Positions 18,114-26,927 of a DNA stretch of 64,000 nt are shown one piece after another (within the stretch, counting starts at the first letter, position 1; each line of letters starts with the position of its first letter). Source of the DNA: Mycobacterium paraterrae. Lineage in GTDB: Bacteria; Actinomycetota; Actinomycetes; Mycobacteriales; Mycobacteriaceae. The stretch spans positions 62,001-126,000 of the forward strand of contig NZ_CP092488.2 of NCBI RefSeq assembly GCF_022430545.2. Reading direction: 5' to 3'. The notes beneath the pieces were generated by a model. It was not told the origin of the DNA. It saw only the letters and a list, made by a program, of their open reading frames with translations, and did not search any database. The translations under genes were made by a program, and so were the position numbers.

Positions 18114-19712
18114 TTAACGGCTGACGATGTATCCGTGAGTTTCGCGGTCCCATGCCGCGGGTCCGACACCGCGTGCGCGAAGGACGTCCTTGCGAACCCG
18201 GCCGATGATCGTCTTCGGTAGCTCGTCAACGACCTCGACGTACCGCGGCACCGCGAAATACGGCATCCGGGTGCCGCAAAAGTCCAGCAGTTCAACATAA
18301 TCCAGCTCGTGGCCGGGCGGTACGGTGACAAACAGCAGGATGTCATCCTCGCCCAGGTCGCTGGGAACCCCGACCACCGCGGCTTCCAGCACCCACGGAT
18401 GCCGGGCCACCACCGTCTCGATTTCGACCGACGAGATGTTCTCACCCCGGCGGCGCAACGAGTCCTTCACCCGGTCCACATAGGTCAGGTTGCCGTCGCC
18501 GTCGAACATGCCTAGATCGCCGGTGCGAAACCATTCGGGATGCGGAACCACCGAGTGGTCGGAGGGATCCACATATCCCTCGCTCATCACATGCGGAAAG
18601 CGCGGACGGCATGCGATCTCGCCCACCGAGCCGTGGCGCAGCGGCACGCCGCCCGGGTCGACGATGCGCACGTCGAAGTCAGGATTGGGCCGACCCGACG
18701 TCCCCGGTACACCGTCCTCCGCCACGCCTTTGACTGCGATCGGGAACGCTTCGGTCAACCCGTACATGGTGACGATCCGGCATTCGTAGCGCTTTTCGAT
18801 GTCGCGGTACATCTCGGCGGCGATCGGCGCTGCGGAGATGAAACGCACCGGCAACTTCGCATCGCGGGGATCCACCGGCTGATTCCACAGCATCGTGACC
18901 ATAGCGCCGGCGCCGACGAAGCCCACGGCATTGTGAGTCCGCACCTCGTCCCATACCGACGCGGGATGAAACGCGGACGCCAGAACCGTCGTCGCACCGA
19001 CCAGCATCGGCGCAAGCACCGCTGGCGCGGCACTGAGATGGAACAGCGGCATCGCCGTCCACAGGGCTTCGCCAGGGCTGAACTCCCACGCCGCCGCCGC
19101 GGTGGCTGCCGTCGTGAAAAGGTAGTGCCAGGTCGTCGCAACGGCTTTCGACGGACCGGTTGTGCCGGACGTGAAAAACAGCGATCCGGTCTCGCCCTGC
19201 TCACCGACGTGCTCAGCTACGACGTCGCTGCCGTTATCGAGCGAGTCACGTTCCAGCACAACGACGGCCATGGCCGGCAACCGGTCGGCCACCTCGGCGA
19301 CCCGCGATCGCCGTTCGGCGTCGGTGATCACCACCTTCGCACGTGACAACCGCAGCGCATGCGACAGGAAGTCGCCCTTGTTCGCGGTGTTCACCGCGGC
19401 GGCGACGGCGCCGATCCGACCGCAACCCAACCAGAAATAGATCCACTCCGGGCTGGTGCCGGCGAACAACGCGACACCGTCGCCGGGGCCAATGCCCAAT
19501 TCCTGCAACGTAACAGCGGCGGCGCAGGATCGCCGGCGCATCTGCTCGAAGGTCACGCCGACACCGTCGATCGACATCATCACCCGATCGGGACACTCCC
19601 CCGCCCGGCGATCGAGCACTGCCGCCACAGTGAACCGTTCGACGCCGAAATCATCAGGGCCTAACGGCTTTCCATCGCACGCAGGTGCCGACCCAACCGG
19701 CACGCGAGACAT
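18114..19712 (-). CDS. Acyl-CoA ligase (ANL superfamily, FadD-like) with altered A10 motif
   Basis: The 532-aa adenylate-forming enzyme would activate a carboxylic acid as its CoA thioester. Seen motifs: LFFTSGTTGPSKAV (ATP loop), YGLTEAFP, GDLGMFDGDGNLTYVDR and RRRGENISSVEIE (hinge and A8). The C-terminal A10 motif normally contains a catalytic Lys (GK); here it reads PKTIIGRVRK, with Arg505 in its place. The two other ligases in this window keep Lys. Arg would be expected to weaken adenylation, although the neighbouring Lys508 might substitute. Its start overlaps the stop of the Rieske gene (TGATG). Confidence 0.88.
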   Translation of the reverse strand: MSRVPVGSAPACDGKPLGPDDFGVERFTVAAVLDRRAGECPDRVMMSIDGVGVTFEQMRRRSCAAAVTLQELGIGPGDGVALFAGTSPEWIYFWLGCGRIGAVAAAVNTANKGDFLSHALRLSRAKVVITDAERRSRVAEVADRLPAMAVVVLERDSLDNGSDVVAEHVGEQGETGSLFFTSGTTGPSKAVATTWHYLFTTAATAAAAWEFSPGEALWTAMPLFHLSAAPAVLAPMLVGATTVLASAFHPASVWDEVRTHNAVGFVGAGAMVTMLWNQPVDPRDAKLPVRFISAAPIAAEMYRDIEKRYECRIVTMYGLTEAFPIAVKGVAEDGVPGTSGRPNPDFDVRIVDPGGVPLRHGSVGEIACRPRFPHVMSEGYVDPSDHSVVPHPEWFRTGDLGMFDGDGNLTYVDRVKDSLRRRGENISSVEIETVVARHPWVLEAAVVGVPSDLGEDDILLFVTVPPGHELDYVELLDFCGTRMPYFAVPRYVEVVDELPKTIIGRVRKDVLRARGVGPAAWDRETHGYIVSR

Positions 19713-20842
19713 CAGACCGCTGCGGCAGCCGGGTCCGGATCACCGTTGGCGGTGTACCCGAAATCGTCCGCCGCGGCTTCCTCACCGGGGTAGAAGCGAT
19801 GTGCCCAACGCCGCAACGCCGCGTAATCGTGCGCCTCTTCCGGCGCCAGGTTGGGCTTCTCCAGGTACTTCATGTTCTCCCAAGTAAAGAAGTCCTGTTT
19901 GATGACTTCTTGCTGGAGCGCCAAGAATTTGGCGGCGCGACCGGTCGGCACGTCGCCGGAATCGCCGGGCTCGCGCGCAGAGGCCTGGGTGTAGAAGTAA
20001 TCGGTGTAATCCTCGTCGACCGGCGTCTGCCCGGTCACCTCGATGGTGGCCACCAGGTCACTGGGAAATCGGACGATGCCCAGGCCGAGTGAGTAGTTGT
20101 CGTAGACGATCTTGGCGTCCACCGGCCCGTTCGGCGTCAGCCAGGTCTGCGACCGGCCGCCGCCGAAATGGGCGCTGACGGTCGCGTGCAGGTGATAGCC
20201 CGACACCTCGAACGACGTGGTGTTGGCCGGGTTCGCCGCCTTGTGCACGTATTGCACGTGGTACGGGTCGGCGGCGTTCTCGATGATCATCTGGGCGTGC
20301 ACCTTGACCCTGTTGAGCATCCGGCTATGCGGGTGCAGCGGGTAGTACTCGTCGGTTTCCAGTTCGGGCAGCACTGGCGGCTGCCAGTACGGGGCTCGGC
20401 CGTGCCGTTCGTGCCACACCAGGATGAAGCCGTACCACTCGGTGCAGGGATAGGTCTTGATGCGGACGTTGTTCTTGCAGCCGATTTTGCTGTACGGGAT
20501 CAATGCGTTGGTGCCGTCACCGCGCCACTGCCAGCCGTGCCAGGGGCAGACGATGTTCTCACCTTCGACCGTGCCGCCGACGCCCATGTTGGCACCCAGG
20601 TGCTGACAGTACGCGTCGAGCACCTTCACCTCGCCGGACTCGGTGCGGAACAGCACCATTTCTTCGCCGAAGTAGTGCACCCGCTTGACGTCACCACGCG
20701 CCAACTCCGAGGCGAAGCCGACGATGAACCATCCGGTCGGGAAACGATACGGCGATAGGCCGATGCCGCTTGGTCCGAATTCCCTTTCTGATGGGTCCAC
20801 GTCGGACGGATCGACCGACGACTCCGGAATCGTGTCCGTCAT
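19712..20842 (-). CDS. Rieske non-haem iron oxygenase, KshA-like
   Basis: The 376-aa protein has a Rieske [2Fe-2S] motif CQHLGAN...CPWHGWQW in the N-terminal third and a mononuclear iron motif NAADPYHVQYVH further on. Overall form and the WRGDG-like WQWRGDG turn resemble KshA, the oxygenase of 3-ketosteroid 9-alpha-hydroxylase. The ATG at 20842 (MTDTIPES) is chosen because AAGGAG lies just upstream; a start 60 bp earlier gives an unrelated leader. It heads a minus-strand operon with a ligase, SnoaL-like protein and MaoC pair. No matching reductase is present in the window. Oxygenase family sure, steroid substrate inferred. Confidence 0.9.
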   Translation of the reverse strand: MTDTIPESSVDPSDVDPSEREFGPSGIGLSPYRFPTGWFIVGFASELARGDVKRVHYFGEEMVLFRTESGEVKVLDAYCQHLGANMGVGGTVEGENIVCPWHGWQWRGDGTNALIPYSKIGCKNNVRIKTYPCTEWYGFILVWHERHGRAPYWQPPVLPELETDEYYPLHPHSRMLNRVKVHAQMIIENAADPYHVQYVHKAANPANTTSFEVSGYHLHATVSAHFGGGRSQTWLTPNGPVDAKIVYDNYSLGLGIVRFPSDLVATIEVTGQTPVDEDYTDYFYTQASAREPGDSGDVPTGRAAKFLALQQEVIKQDFFTWENMKYLEKPNLAPEEAHDYAALRRWAHRFYPGEEAAADDFGYTANGDPDPAAAAV

Positions 20843-20937
20843 TGGCTGCTCCTTCTGCGTCCCAGCCGTTCGGCGAACGGCCGCGCCAGCCAATTGGCGC
20901 ACGGCTACGGGACGCTCGTAGCGCTTTGAAGATTTCT

Positions 20938-20957
20938 TCTATTTTTACTATTTTAAG
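20938..20957. promoter_or_regulatory. CTAT-N10-ATAG element, degenerate site 2
   Basis: TCTATTTTTACTATTTTAAG lies in the divergent gap between the Rieske operon (start 20842) and the P450 (start 21053). It matches the site at 27994 in 16 of 20 positions, but the right arm is degenerate (TTAA for ATAG). It is a sharply AT-rich island in GC-rich sequence and contains TATTTT, a possible -10. Confidence 0.45.
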
Positions 20958-21052
20958 CATTGAACGTCAACGAGTGCAGCCGCGGACGGTAGGGTCGGTC
21001 GGCAGACCGCTTCGCCACGCGCTACGAGAGTCCGAGTGAATCGAGGTTGCGG

Positions 21053-22276
21053 ATGACGGCTTCGACAGTCGACCTGTCCGATTTCGCATTGTGGCGCAAT
21101 GGTTTCCCCGATGAGGTCTTCGCCGAGCTACGGCGCGAACGACCGCTCTTCAAGCATGGCCTGACGCCGGGAGTGGAGAAGACCGTGAAGCGGGACTTCT
21201 GGATGACCACCAAACATCACCACGCCGTGCGGCTGCACCGCGACTACGAGTCGTTCACCGCGGGAGACGGCCCGCTTATTCAACCGGCCGACCTCTTTTC
21301 GTCATATCCGACGATCATCACGCTCGACCCGCCGGAACAGAGCAAGCATCGAAAGCTGATTTCGAGCGCCTTCACCCCACGAGCGATCGCCAAGCTCGAG
21401 GACGGCATCCGGGCCCGCGCGTCGCGCATGATCGACGACCTGCTCGCGCGCGGCGGCGGCAACTGGATCGACGACGTGGCAGACCTGCTCCCCATGACGG
21501 TGATCGGGGACATCATCGGCATCCCGGAACCGGATCGCCCGCGCATCTTCGACGGCTTCGACCACATCCTGAAGGCCCAGGCCACTGGCGAGCAGATGGA
21601 TACCGACATCTTCGCCAGCATCTTCGGCTACGCCATGGAACTCACCGCCGAAAAGCGGCGCAACCCGGCCGACGACATTTGGAGCACCTTGGCATCGGCG
21701 GTGATCGCCGGTGACGACGGCACGGAGTTCAGCTTGGCCGATAATGAATTGGAGTTCTTTTTCTTCGTACTCGCCTTCGCCGGCAGCGACACCACGAAAA
21801 ACGCGCTGGCAATCGGGTTGCAGGCGTTCGTCGCCAATCCCGAGCAGATCGAACGGTATCGCGAGGACGAGACACTGCGATCCAGCGCCGTCGAAGAGGT
21901 GTTGCGGTGGGCGTCACCGGTCGCCTACTGGACCCGCACCACCACGGTCGACATCGAGATGGATGGCCAGCACATCCCCAAGGGTGAGCGGGTGGTCGCG
22001 ATGCTGCGTTCGGCGAACCGCGACGAGGAGGTGTTCTCCTCGCCGTTCACGTTCGACATTGCCCGGCAACCCAATCCGCATGTCGCCTTCGGCGGCGGAG
22101 GTCCGCACCACTGCCTGGGCGCCATGCTCGCGCGTGCCGAACTTCGCGCGGTGTTCGACGAATTGCTCCTGCGCGGCGACGGATTCGCACTCGGACCAGC
22201 GAAGGCGTCCTATCCGAATCTGACGACCAATATGTCGATCTATGACGAGATGCCCATCACGCTGCGTGCGCGCTGA
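21053..22276 (+). CDS. Cytochrome P450 (first)
   Basis: The 407-aa soluble bacterial-type P450 has the I-helix oxygen motif AGSDTT, K-helix EEVLR and haem-thiolate loop FGGGGPHHCLG. It hydroxylates a hydrophobic substrate using electrons from a ferredoxin. The ATG at 21053 has GAGG six bases ahead; a TTG two codons earlier is less likely. It is divergent from the KshA-like Rieske operon and convergent with a 3Fe-4S ferredoxin gene that is its likely redox partner. The CYP family number cannot be given from sequence inspection alone. Confidence 0.94.
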   Translation: MTASTVDLSDFALWRNGFPDEVFAELRRERPLFKHGLTPGVEKTVKRDFWMTTKHHHAVRLHRDYESFTAGDGPLIQPADLFSSYPTIITLDPPEQSKHRKLISSAFTPRAIAKLEDGIRARASRMIDDLLARGGGNWIDDVADLLPMTVIGDIIGIPEPDRPRIFDGFDHILKAQATGEQMDTDIFASIFGYAMELTAEKRRNPADDIWSTLASAVIAGDDGTEFSLADNELEFFFFVLAFAGSDTTKNALAIGLQAFVANPEQIERYREDETLRSSAVEEVLRWASPVAYWTRTTTVDIEMDGQHIPKGERVVAMLRSANRDEEVFSSPFTFDIARQPNPHVAFGGGGPHHCLGAMLARAELRAVFDELLLRGDGFALGPAKASYPNLTTNMSIYDEMPITLRAR

Positions 22277-22279
22277 CGG

Positions 22280-22687
22280 CTAAGCGCCTCGCTCGTAGGG
22301 GTCACGCTCGGAGGATTCGCACAGGTCGCAGACATCTGGGGGGTCGAACTCGGATCCGTGGCACACATAAGCGGCGACGGTGGCGATAGCCGACTCGGCA
22401 TTGCCGGTCTCCATTGCAGGGATATCGGGCTTGCGCAGCGGGAGCATCGGATCCAGTCCGGCAATGCCGGCGACGAGTGGCCGTGCGTCACTCTCGGCGG
22501 CGGTGATGTCGCCGACGGCGCGACCGTCGACAAACAGGGTCACTAAATCGTGTTCCGGAAAGCAGTAGTTGGCGCGTAGCACCCACCACTGACCCGATTC
22601 CCTTGCCGCATAGGGGAAGTAGCGGTAACCGGTCCGTCTCCACCGCGGACGGACTGAAATGTCGACCGCGCGCAGCTCAGTCGACAA
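22280..22687 (-). CDS. Conserved-looking hypothetical protein coupled to ferredoxin
   Basis: The frame gives about 135 aa, best started at TTG 22687, which overlaps the 3' end of the ferredoxin gene by 11 bp; longer versions only read the ferredoxin in a wrong frame. The product is compositionally normal: RPRWRRTGYRYFPYAARES, then WWVLRANYCFPEHDLVTLFVDG, and a C-terminal CDLCESSERDP with a CxxC pair that could bind metal. No family was recognised. Its position between a P450 and its probable ferredoxin suggests a role near that monooxygenase. The gene ends 3 bp from the convergent P450. Confidence 0.6.
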   Translation of the reverse strand: MSTELRAVDISVRPRWRRTGYRYFPYAARESGQWWVLRANYCFPEHDLVTLFVDGRAVGDITAAESDARPLVAGIAGLDPMLPLRKPDIPAMETGNAESAIATVAAYVCHGSEFDPPDVCDLCESSERDPYERGA

Positions 22688-22868
22688 TCCGCAGAGCGGC
22701 TTTCGGGCATTGGTCGACCGCGGCCGCCACGTCGATCTCCAGGTGCTCGGGCACCTCGCCGCCGGCCACGTGCACCACGTCGGCGGTGCCGATCTCGAAA
22801 ACGTCCGGTGCCAACGATTCACAGAACCCGTTGGCCTCACACAGCGATTCGTCGACCACAACTCGCAT
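22677..22868 (-). CDS. [3Fe-4S] ferredoxin, P450 redox partner type
   Basis: The 63-aa ferredoxin has cluster ligands Cys10, Cys16 and Cys54-Pro; the position of the second cluster Cys in four-iron proteins is Asn13 (C-EAN-GFC). This single-residue variant is characteristic of mycobacterial ferredoxins that feed P450s. AGGAG precedes the start. It follows the tandem CaiB gene by 12 bp and overlaps the next small gene. The P450 at 21053 is the nearest partner. No ferredoxin reductase gene is seen in the window. Confidence 0.92.
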   Translation of the reverse strand: MRVVVDESLCEANGFCESLAPDVFEIGTADVVHVAGGEVPEHLEIDVAAAVDQCPKAALRIVD

Positions 22869-22880
22869 GTCTTGCTCCTC

Positions 22881-25286
22881 TCATAGGCCTTTCGGCCGCG
22901 TGCCGATCACGCCCGCGGCCGCCAATCGTGTCAGATCGTCGTCGGTCAGCCCGCAGCAGTCGCGAAGTATCTCGTCGTTGTGCTCGCCGAGTGTGGGCGG
23001 CGGGCGCATCAGCCAGGTCCGCCGCCCGTCGAGCGGCGCAAAGGGCGGTCGCGGATAGCGGGCCGCGCCGGTCCGGGGATGCTCGAGCGTTTCGAGGAAA
23101 CCGCGGTCGTTGAGCTGATCGTTCTCGGTGATCAGCGACGGTGACACCACGGGCGCGACGGGAATGCCCGCGGCAGCAAGCGCTTTCACAACCTCGTCGA
23201 GATTCTGGTCGGCGAACCAGCGCTGCAGCTGTTGGTCGATCTCGTCGGCGTGGGCGAGTCGGGCCGCGACGGTGTCGAACCGGTGATCGTCGGCCCACGG
23301 CGGCTTGCCCAGCGCATCGACCAGCGCTCGCCACTGCCCGTCGGTGCCCACGGTGACGGCGATCCAGTCGTCGTCGCCTTTGCAGCGGTACAGATTCTGA
23401 ACGGCCCACCCATGCCCACGGTTGCCCCGGCGGCTGAGCGTGACACCGAATACCTCGGCCTCTATCGGCTGAACGGCGGTGACGTTCAGGACCGTCTCGA
23501 TCATCGGCAACTCGACCAGTTGACCCGCTCCGGTGCGGTCGGCGAAACACAGCGCCGCGGTCACGGCGAACGCCGCATGCACACCGGCCAGCGGATCGCA
23601 CGCACCCCGCGGCGGCACCGGCGGCCCGTCCGCGGCACCGGTCACCCACGCCAGTCCGGCAATCTGCTCCATGGTCGGCGCGAACCCGACGCGGTCGCGC
23701 CACGGGCCGTCCAGCCCGAACGCCGGCATCCGAGCGATCACCAGCCGAGGGTTGATCGCCAGCAGGGCGTCGGCGGTGAGCCCGAAGTGTTCCATCACCC
23801 GCGGGGAGAAGTTCTCGATCACGACGTGGGCGTCGGCGACCAACTGACCGAACAGGCGACGCCCGTCCTCGGAGCCCAAATCCAATGTCACGCAACGCTT
23901 GTTGGTGTTCATGGCATGGAACACCCAGCCGTACTCCCACCAGTCGTCGACGTCTTTGCGCATGCCACCGGAGTACCGGATGCCGTCGGGCCGCTGGATC
24001 GACTCGACCTTGATCACGTCGGCGCCGAACGCCGCGAGCAGGTGCGTGGCGGCGGGCCCGGCCCAAAACGCGGTCAGATCGACGATCCGAACACCCTCGA
24101 GCGGCAGTCGCCGATCGGACGGCGGCTCACCGGACTGGCGGACCGGCCATGGCGCGGTCGTGTCAGCCTCGCCCAGTGCGGGCGCGCGGCGCAGGGGTGC
24201 GGGCGCGCACCGCGACATCAACCACGGCGTGCGCGGCTGGTGGAATCCGGCCGGGTTGCGCACGAACACCCCGCGCTCGGTGGCGTAGGCCGTCTCGCGG
24301 ACGGTCGCGCCGTTGCCCAGCGCCGCGATCGGCAACCGGAACAACTGGCCGAGTTCGACGACCTCGGCGACGGTGCGCTCGGCGAGCCACGGCCGGATCT
24401 TCTCGCGGATCAGGTCGCGATACTGCCATCGCCCGATCTGGAAGCTCAGCTGCGAATTCTCGGTCAGCTCAGGGCAGTCGACCATCGCGGCGAAGTCCAG
24501 CCACTGCTGGCCGGTGACCATCGTGATGCCGACATAGCCGTCCTTGGCCGGCTCGATCGACGGCACTTCGACGGTGCGCGTCACCGGCGGCACGTCGAGC
24601 AGACGCGAATGCAACCATTCGCCGCTTTGCATCAGCGTGATCGCTTCCAGCATCGACAGATCCAGGTGTTCGCCGGGCCCACCGTGCGTGACGCGGCGGT
24701 GCACGGCCAGCGCACCGAACGCGGCGAACGCCCCGCCCATGTACTCGCCCAGGTCGCCGCCGATCGAGATCGGCGGACCGGCCGGGTCGCCGCGGAAGCC
24801 GGTCAGCCCGGACCACGCCTGCAGGGTGAACTCACTCGCGGCGCGTTCGGCATAGGGTCCGGTCCAGCCGAAGTCGGAGATGGTGACGATGACCGCACGG
24901 GGAAACTCGTCGAGCAAGCGCTGCGGATCGATGCCCCATTCGGCAGCCCGGGACGGCGCGGCGGTGACCACGACGATGTCGGCGCCGGCCAATTCCGCAG
25001 CGAGGTCGACGCTCGGCCAGGTCAGGCTGCGCTTGCCGGCATTGAGATAACCGAACAGTGGCGAGTCGGCGCCGCCGGCAATGGCCGACCCGCTCGCAGT
25101 GAAGCGCCTCAGCCAATCCCCTTGCGCTGGTTCGATTTTACGGACGGCGGCACCTGCGTCGACCAGAAGCTTTCCGCAGTAGCTACCCGCGATGCGATCG
25201 CTGATCTCGACCACACGGACGTCCTCCAGCGGTGTCGGTCGGCTGCTTCGCCCGTCGCTCAAAGGAGTATCCGTTGCAATCGTCAC
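22881..25286 (-). CDS. Tandem-fused class III CoA-transferase (CaiB/BaiF x2)
   Basis: The 801-aa protein contains two complete CaiB/BaiF domains in one chain. Domain 1 (about 20-380) starts LEDVRVVEISDRIAG and has the catalytic Asp178 in GGDLGEYMGG. Domain 2 (about 390-800) starts LEGVRIVDLTAFWAGPAA and keeps an Asp near 563 in GACDPLAGVH. The family moves CoA between acids through an Asp-acyl intermediate. Since normal enzymes are interlocked homodimers of about 400 aa, the fusion may fold as an intramolecular dimer. It leads an operon with ferredoxin and a small protein, and is divergent from the GntR regulator at 25394, which may control it. Confidence 0.92.
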   Translation of the reverse strand: MTIATDTPLSDGRSSRPTPLEDVRVVEISDRIAGSYCGKLLVDAGAAVRKIEPAQGDWLRRFTASGSAIAGGADSPLFGYLNAGKRSLTWPSVDLAAELAGADIVVVTAAPSRAAEWGIDPQRLLDEFPRAVIVTISDFGWTGPYAERAASEFTLQAWSGLTGFRGDPAGPPISIGGDLGEYMGGAFAAFGALAVHRRVTHGGPGEHLDLSMLEAITLMQSGEWLHSRLLDVPPVTRTVEVPSIEPAKDGYVGITMVTGQQWLDFAAMVDCPELTENSQLSFQIGRWQYRDLIREKIRPWLAERTVAEVVELGQLFRLPIAALGNGATVRETAYATERGVFVRNPAGFHQPRTPWLMSRCAPAPLRRAPALGEADTTAPWPVRQSGEPPSDRRLPLEGVRIVDLTAFWAGPAATHLLAAFGADVIKVESIQRPDGIRYSGGMRKDVDDWWEYGWVFHAMNTNKRCVTLDLGSEDGRRLFGQLVADAHVVIENFSPRVMEHFGLTADALLAINPRLVIARMPAFGLDGPWRDRVGFAPTMEQIAGLAWVTGAADGPPVPPRGACDPLAGVHAAFAVTAALCFADRTGAGQLVELPMIETVLNVTAVQPIEAEVFGVTLSRRGNRGHGWAVQNLYRCKGDDDWIAVTVGTDGQWRALVDALGKPPWADDHRFDTVAARLAHADEIDQQLQRWFADQNLDEVVKALAAAGIPVAPVVSPSLITENDQLNDRGFLETLEHPRTGAARYPRPPFAPLDGRRTWLMRPPPTLGEHNDEILRDCCGLTDDDLTRLAAAGVIGTRPKGL

Positions 25287-25393
25287 GATGTCTTCTAGCG
25301 CGGCTATTATGCCATTACTGCTAAGATTGCAGGAAAGGAGTTCGCGGGCGCAGCGGCCGTGTCTCTGCCCGTGAGTCCCGCTGCTGGAATCGG
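25287..25393. promoter_or_regulatory. Divergent promoter gap, CaiB operon and GntR gene
   Basis: This 107-bp gap separates the divergent CaiB-fusion and GntR starts. An AT-rich core at 25302-25313 (GGCTATTATGCC) offers TATTAT on the plus strand and CATAAT on the minus strand as -10 candidates. It resembles the other AT islands of the window but does not keep the CTAT-N10-ATAG spacing. The GntR product is a likely ligand for this gap, as is usual for divergently placed FadR-type regulators; that is inference. Confidence 0.4.
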
Positions 25394-26215
25394 ATGACTG
25401 CGCTCGGAATTGGCCCGGAGGCCCGACGCCGATTGTCGGCGCCGCGGATCGCCGAGATCGTCGCTGACGAGTTGCGGCGGCAGATCATCGACGGCGATCT
25501 CGCCGATGGCGACTTGCTGCCGCGCCAAGAGGTGCTCGTCGAACAGTTCAACGTCAGTCTGGTGTCGCTTCGAGAAGCCTTGCGAATCCTGGAAACCGAA
25601 GGGTTGGTGTCGGTCAGGCGCGGCAATCGCGGCGGCGCCATCGTGCATGCTCCGGCGAAAACCAGCGCCGCGTACATGCTGGGTCTGCTGCTGCAGAGCG
25701 AGTCGGTGGTGGTGGCCGACCTGGGGACCGCGCTCCTCGAGCTCGAACCCGCCTGCGCCGCTTTGGCCGCCCAGCGAGCCGACCGCGCCGACACCATCGT
25801 TGCCGAGCTCAAAGAGATCAACGACGCGATGGAAACTCATCTCGAGGACGGGCCGGAATTCACCGAGATCGGCCGGCGATTTCACGATGCGATCGTCCAC
25901 GGGTGTGGCAACAAGACGATCATCGCTGTCGTCGGCACCCTGGAAACGCTGTGGACCAGCCACGAGCAGCAGTGGGCCGACGAAAGCGCGGCAAGGGGCA
26001 CCTATCCGTCGCTTTCCAAGCGTCGTGCCGTACTCAGCACACACGTCAAGATGGCCGAGATGATCGAAGCCGGCGACGTGGAGAGGGCACGTCGGGTTGC
26101 GGCGCGACACCTTTCCGACACCCAGAGCCACGTGTTGGCCGCCGGACCTGACCAACGGATTTACGCTCTGTCGCCGCAAGCGTTGTCCCGCCCACGGGAC
26201 AACCGCCATCTCTAG
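25394..26215 (+). CDS. GntR-family transcriptional regulator, FadR/FCD type
   Basis: The 273-aa protein has an N-terminal winged helix (RIAEIVADELRRQIIDGDLADGD, then LVEQFNVSLVSLREALRILETEGLV, and the wing RRGNRGG). A helical FCD ligand domain follows from about 95, with E, H and H residues (EIGRRFHDAIVHG, later HVKMAEMIEAGD) in the right places to bind metal or carboxylate. Such regulators respond to organic acids or acyl-CoAs. It is divergent from the CaiB-fusion operon and overlaps the following SDR gene. It is a local regulator candidate, probably not the one reading CTAT-N10-ATAG sites. Confidence 0.9.
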   Translation: MTALGIGPEARRRLSAPRIAEIVADELRRQIIDGDLADGDLLPRQEVLVEQFNVSLVSLREALRILETEGLVSVRRGNRGGAIVHAPAKTSAAYMLGLLLQSESVVVADLGTALLELEPACAALAAQRADRADTIVAELKEINDAMETHLEDGPEFTEIGRRFHDAIVHGCGNKTIIAVVGTLETLWTSHEQQWADESAARGTYPSLSKRRAVLSTHVKMAEMIEAGDVERARRVAARHLSDTQSHVLAAGPDQRIYALSPQALSRPRDNRHL

Positions 26216-26927
26216 AACCGCACTGGTTACCGGCGGTAGCGGCGGCATCGGCAAGGCCTGTGCCGCCAAACTGTGCGAACTGGGCTACGACGCAGTACTT
26301 TCCGCGCGTCGCGAGGGTCCGCTGCGGGCGGCGGCCGACGAGATCGGAGCTCGCTATATCGTCGCCGACGCCTCGGACCCGACCGGATTCGCCGACGCGA
26401 TCGCTCCGCTCGAGACGATCGACCTGGTCGTGCACGCGGCGGGCGCGCTCGGCGGCACCTACGCTCGCAAGCAGACTTTCGAGCAGTGGCGGGCGATCAT
26501 CTCGGCCAACCTGGATTCCTGCTTCGTGCTGACGTCGGCGGCACTACCGAAGATGCGCGCCGGCTCGAGGTTCGTCTTCATCTCGTCGTCCGCGTCGTAC
26601 GAGCCGATGATGGCGCGCACCGCCTACTCCGCGTCCAAGGCGGGGATGAGCGCCTTCGCCCGCGCGCTCGCGCTGGAAGTCGACCGCGACGGCATCGCCG
26701 TGCACATCGTGACGCCAGGTCCGGTGGAAACCGATATGCTGCAGGATGTTCCGTTCGAGATGCAGGCAATCCAGGTCGCCGATGTCGCCGGCACCGTCGC
26801 GTGGCTCGACACGGTGGACCCGTCGGTGGATGTCCCGGAGATCAGGCTCAGCGCGGTGCGACGGGGACCGTACGCCCGGAAGCCCGTTGTCCCTGAAGAG
26901 GTTCACCGGCGAGCGGCACAGCGCTAA
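26208..26927 (+). CDS. Short-chain dehydrogenase/reductase with no ordinary start codon
   Basis: The classical SDR core has TALVTGGSGGIGKA (cofactor glycines), SSSAS and YSASK (catalytic Ser, Tyr, Lys). The frame is open for 37 codons upstream to a TTG at 26097, but that stretch reads inside the GntR gene and has no SDR match. Close to the natural N-terminus there is no ATG, GTG or TTG; ATC at 26208 has GGGA eight bases ahead and would give (M)SRTALVTGG, overlapping the GntR stop. The true start is uncertain (ATC, or TTG 26097). The product would be about 239 aa. It ends in a 4-bp overlap with the convergent luciferase-like gene. Confidence 0.75.
   Translation: MSRTALVTGGSGGIGKACAAKLCELGYDAVLSARREGPLRAAADEIGARYIVADASDPTGFADAIAPLETIDLVVHAAGALGGTYARKQTFEQWRAIISANLDSCFVLTSAALPKMRAGSRFVFISSSASYEPMMARTAYSASKAGMSAFARALALEVDRDGIAVHIVTPGPVETDMLQDVPFEMQAIQVADVAGTVAWLDTVDPSVDVPEIRLSAVRRGPYARKPVVPEEVHRRAAQR

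Noticed and set aside
23232..25298. 688-codon open frame opposite the CaiB fusion
   Set aside because: The CaiB reading has intact domains on the minus strand; this one shows only Arg/Gly/Asp-rich noise.
25302..25313. AT island before the GntR gene as a sixth CTAT-N10-ATAG site
   Set aside because: It has GCTAT but no ATAG arm at the required 10-bp distance.
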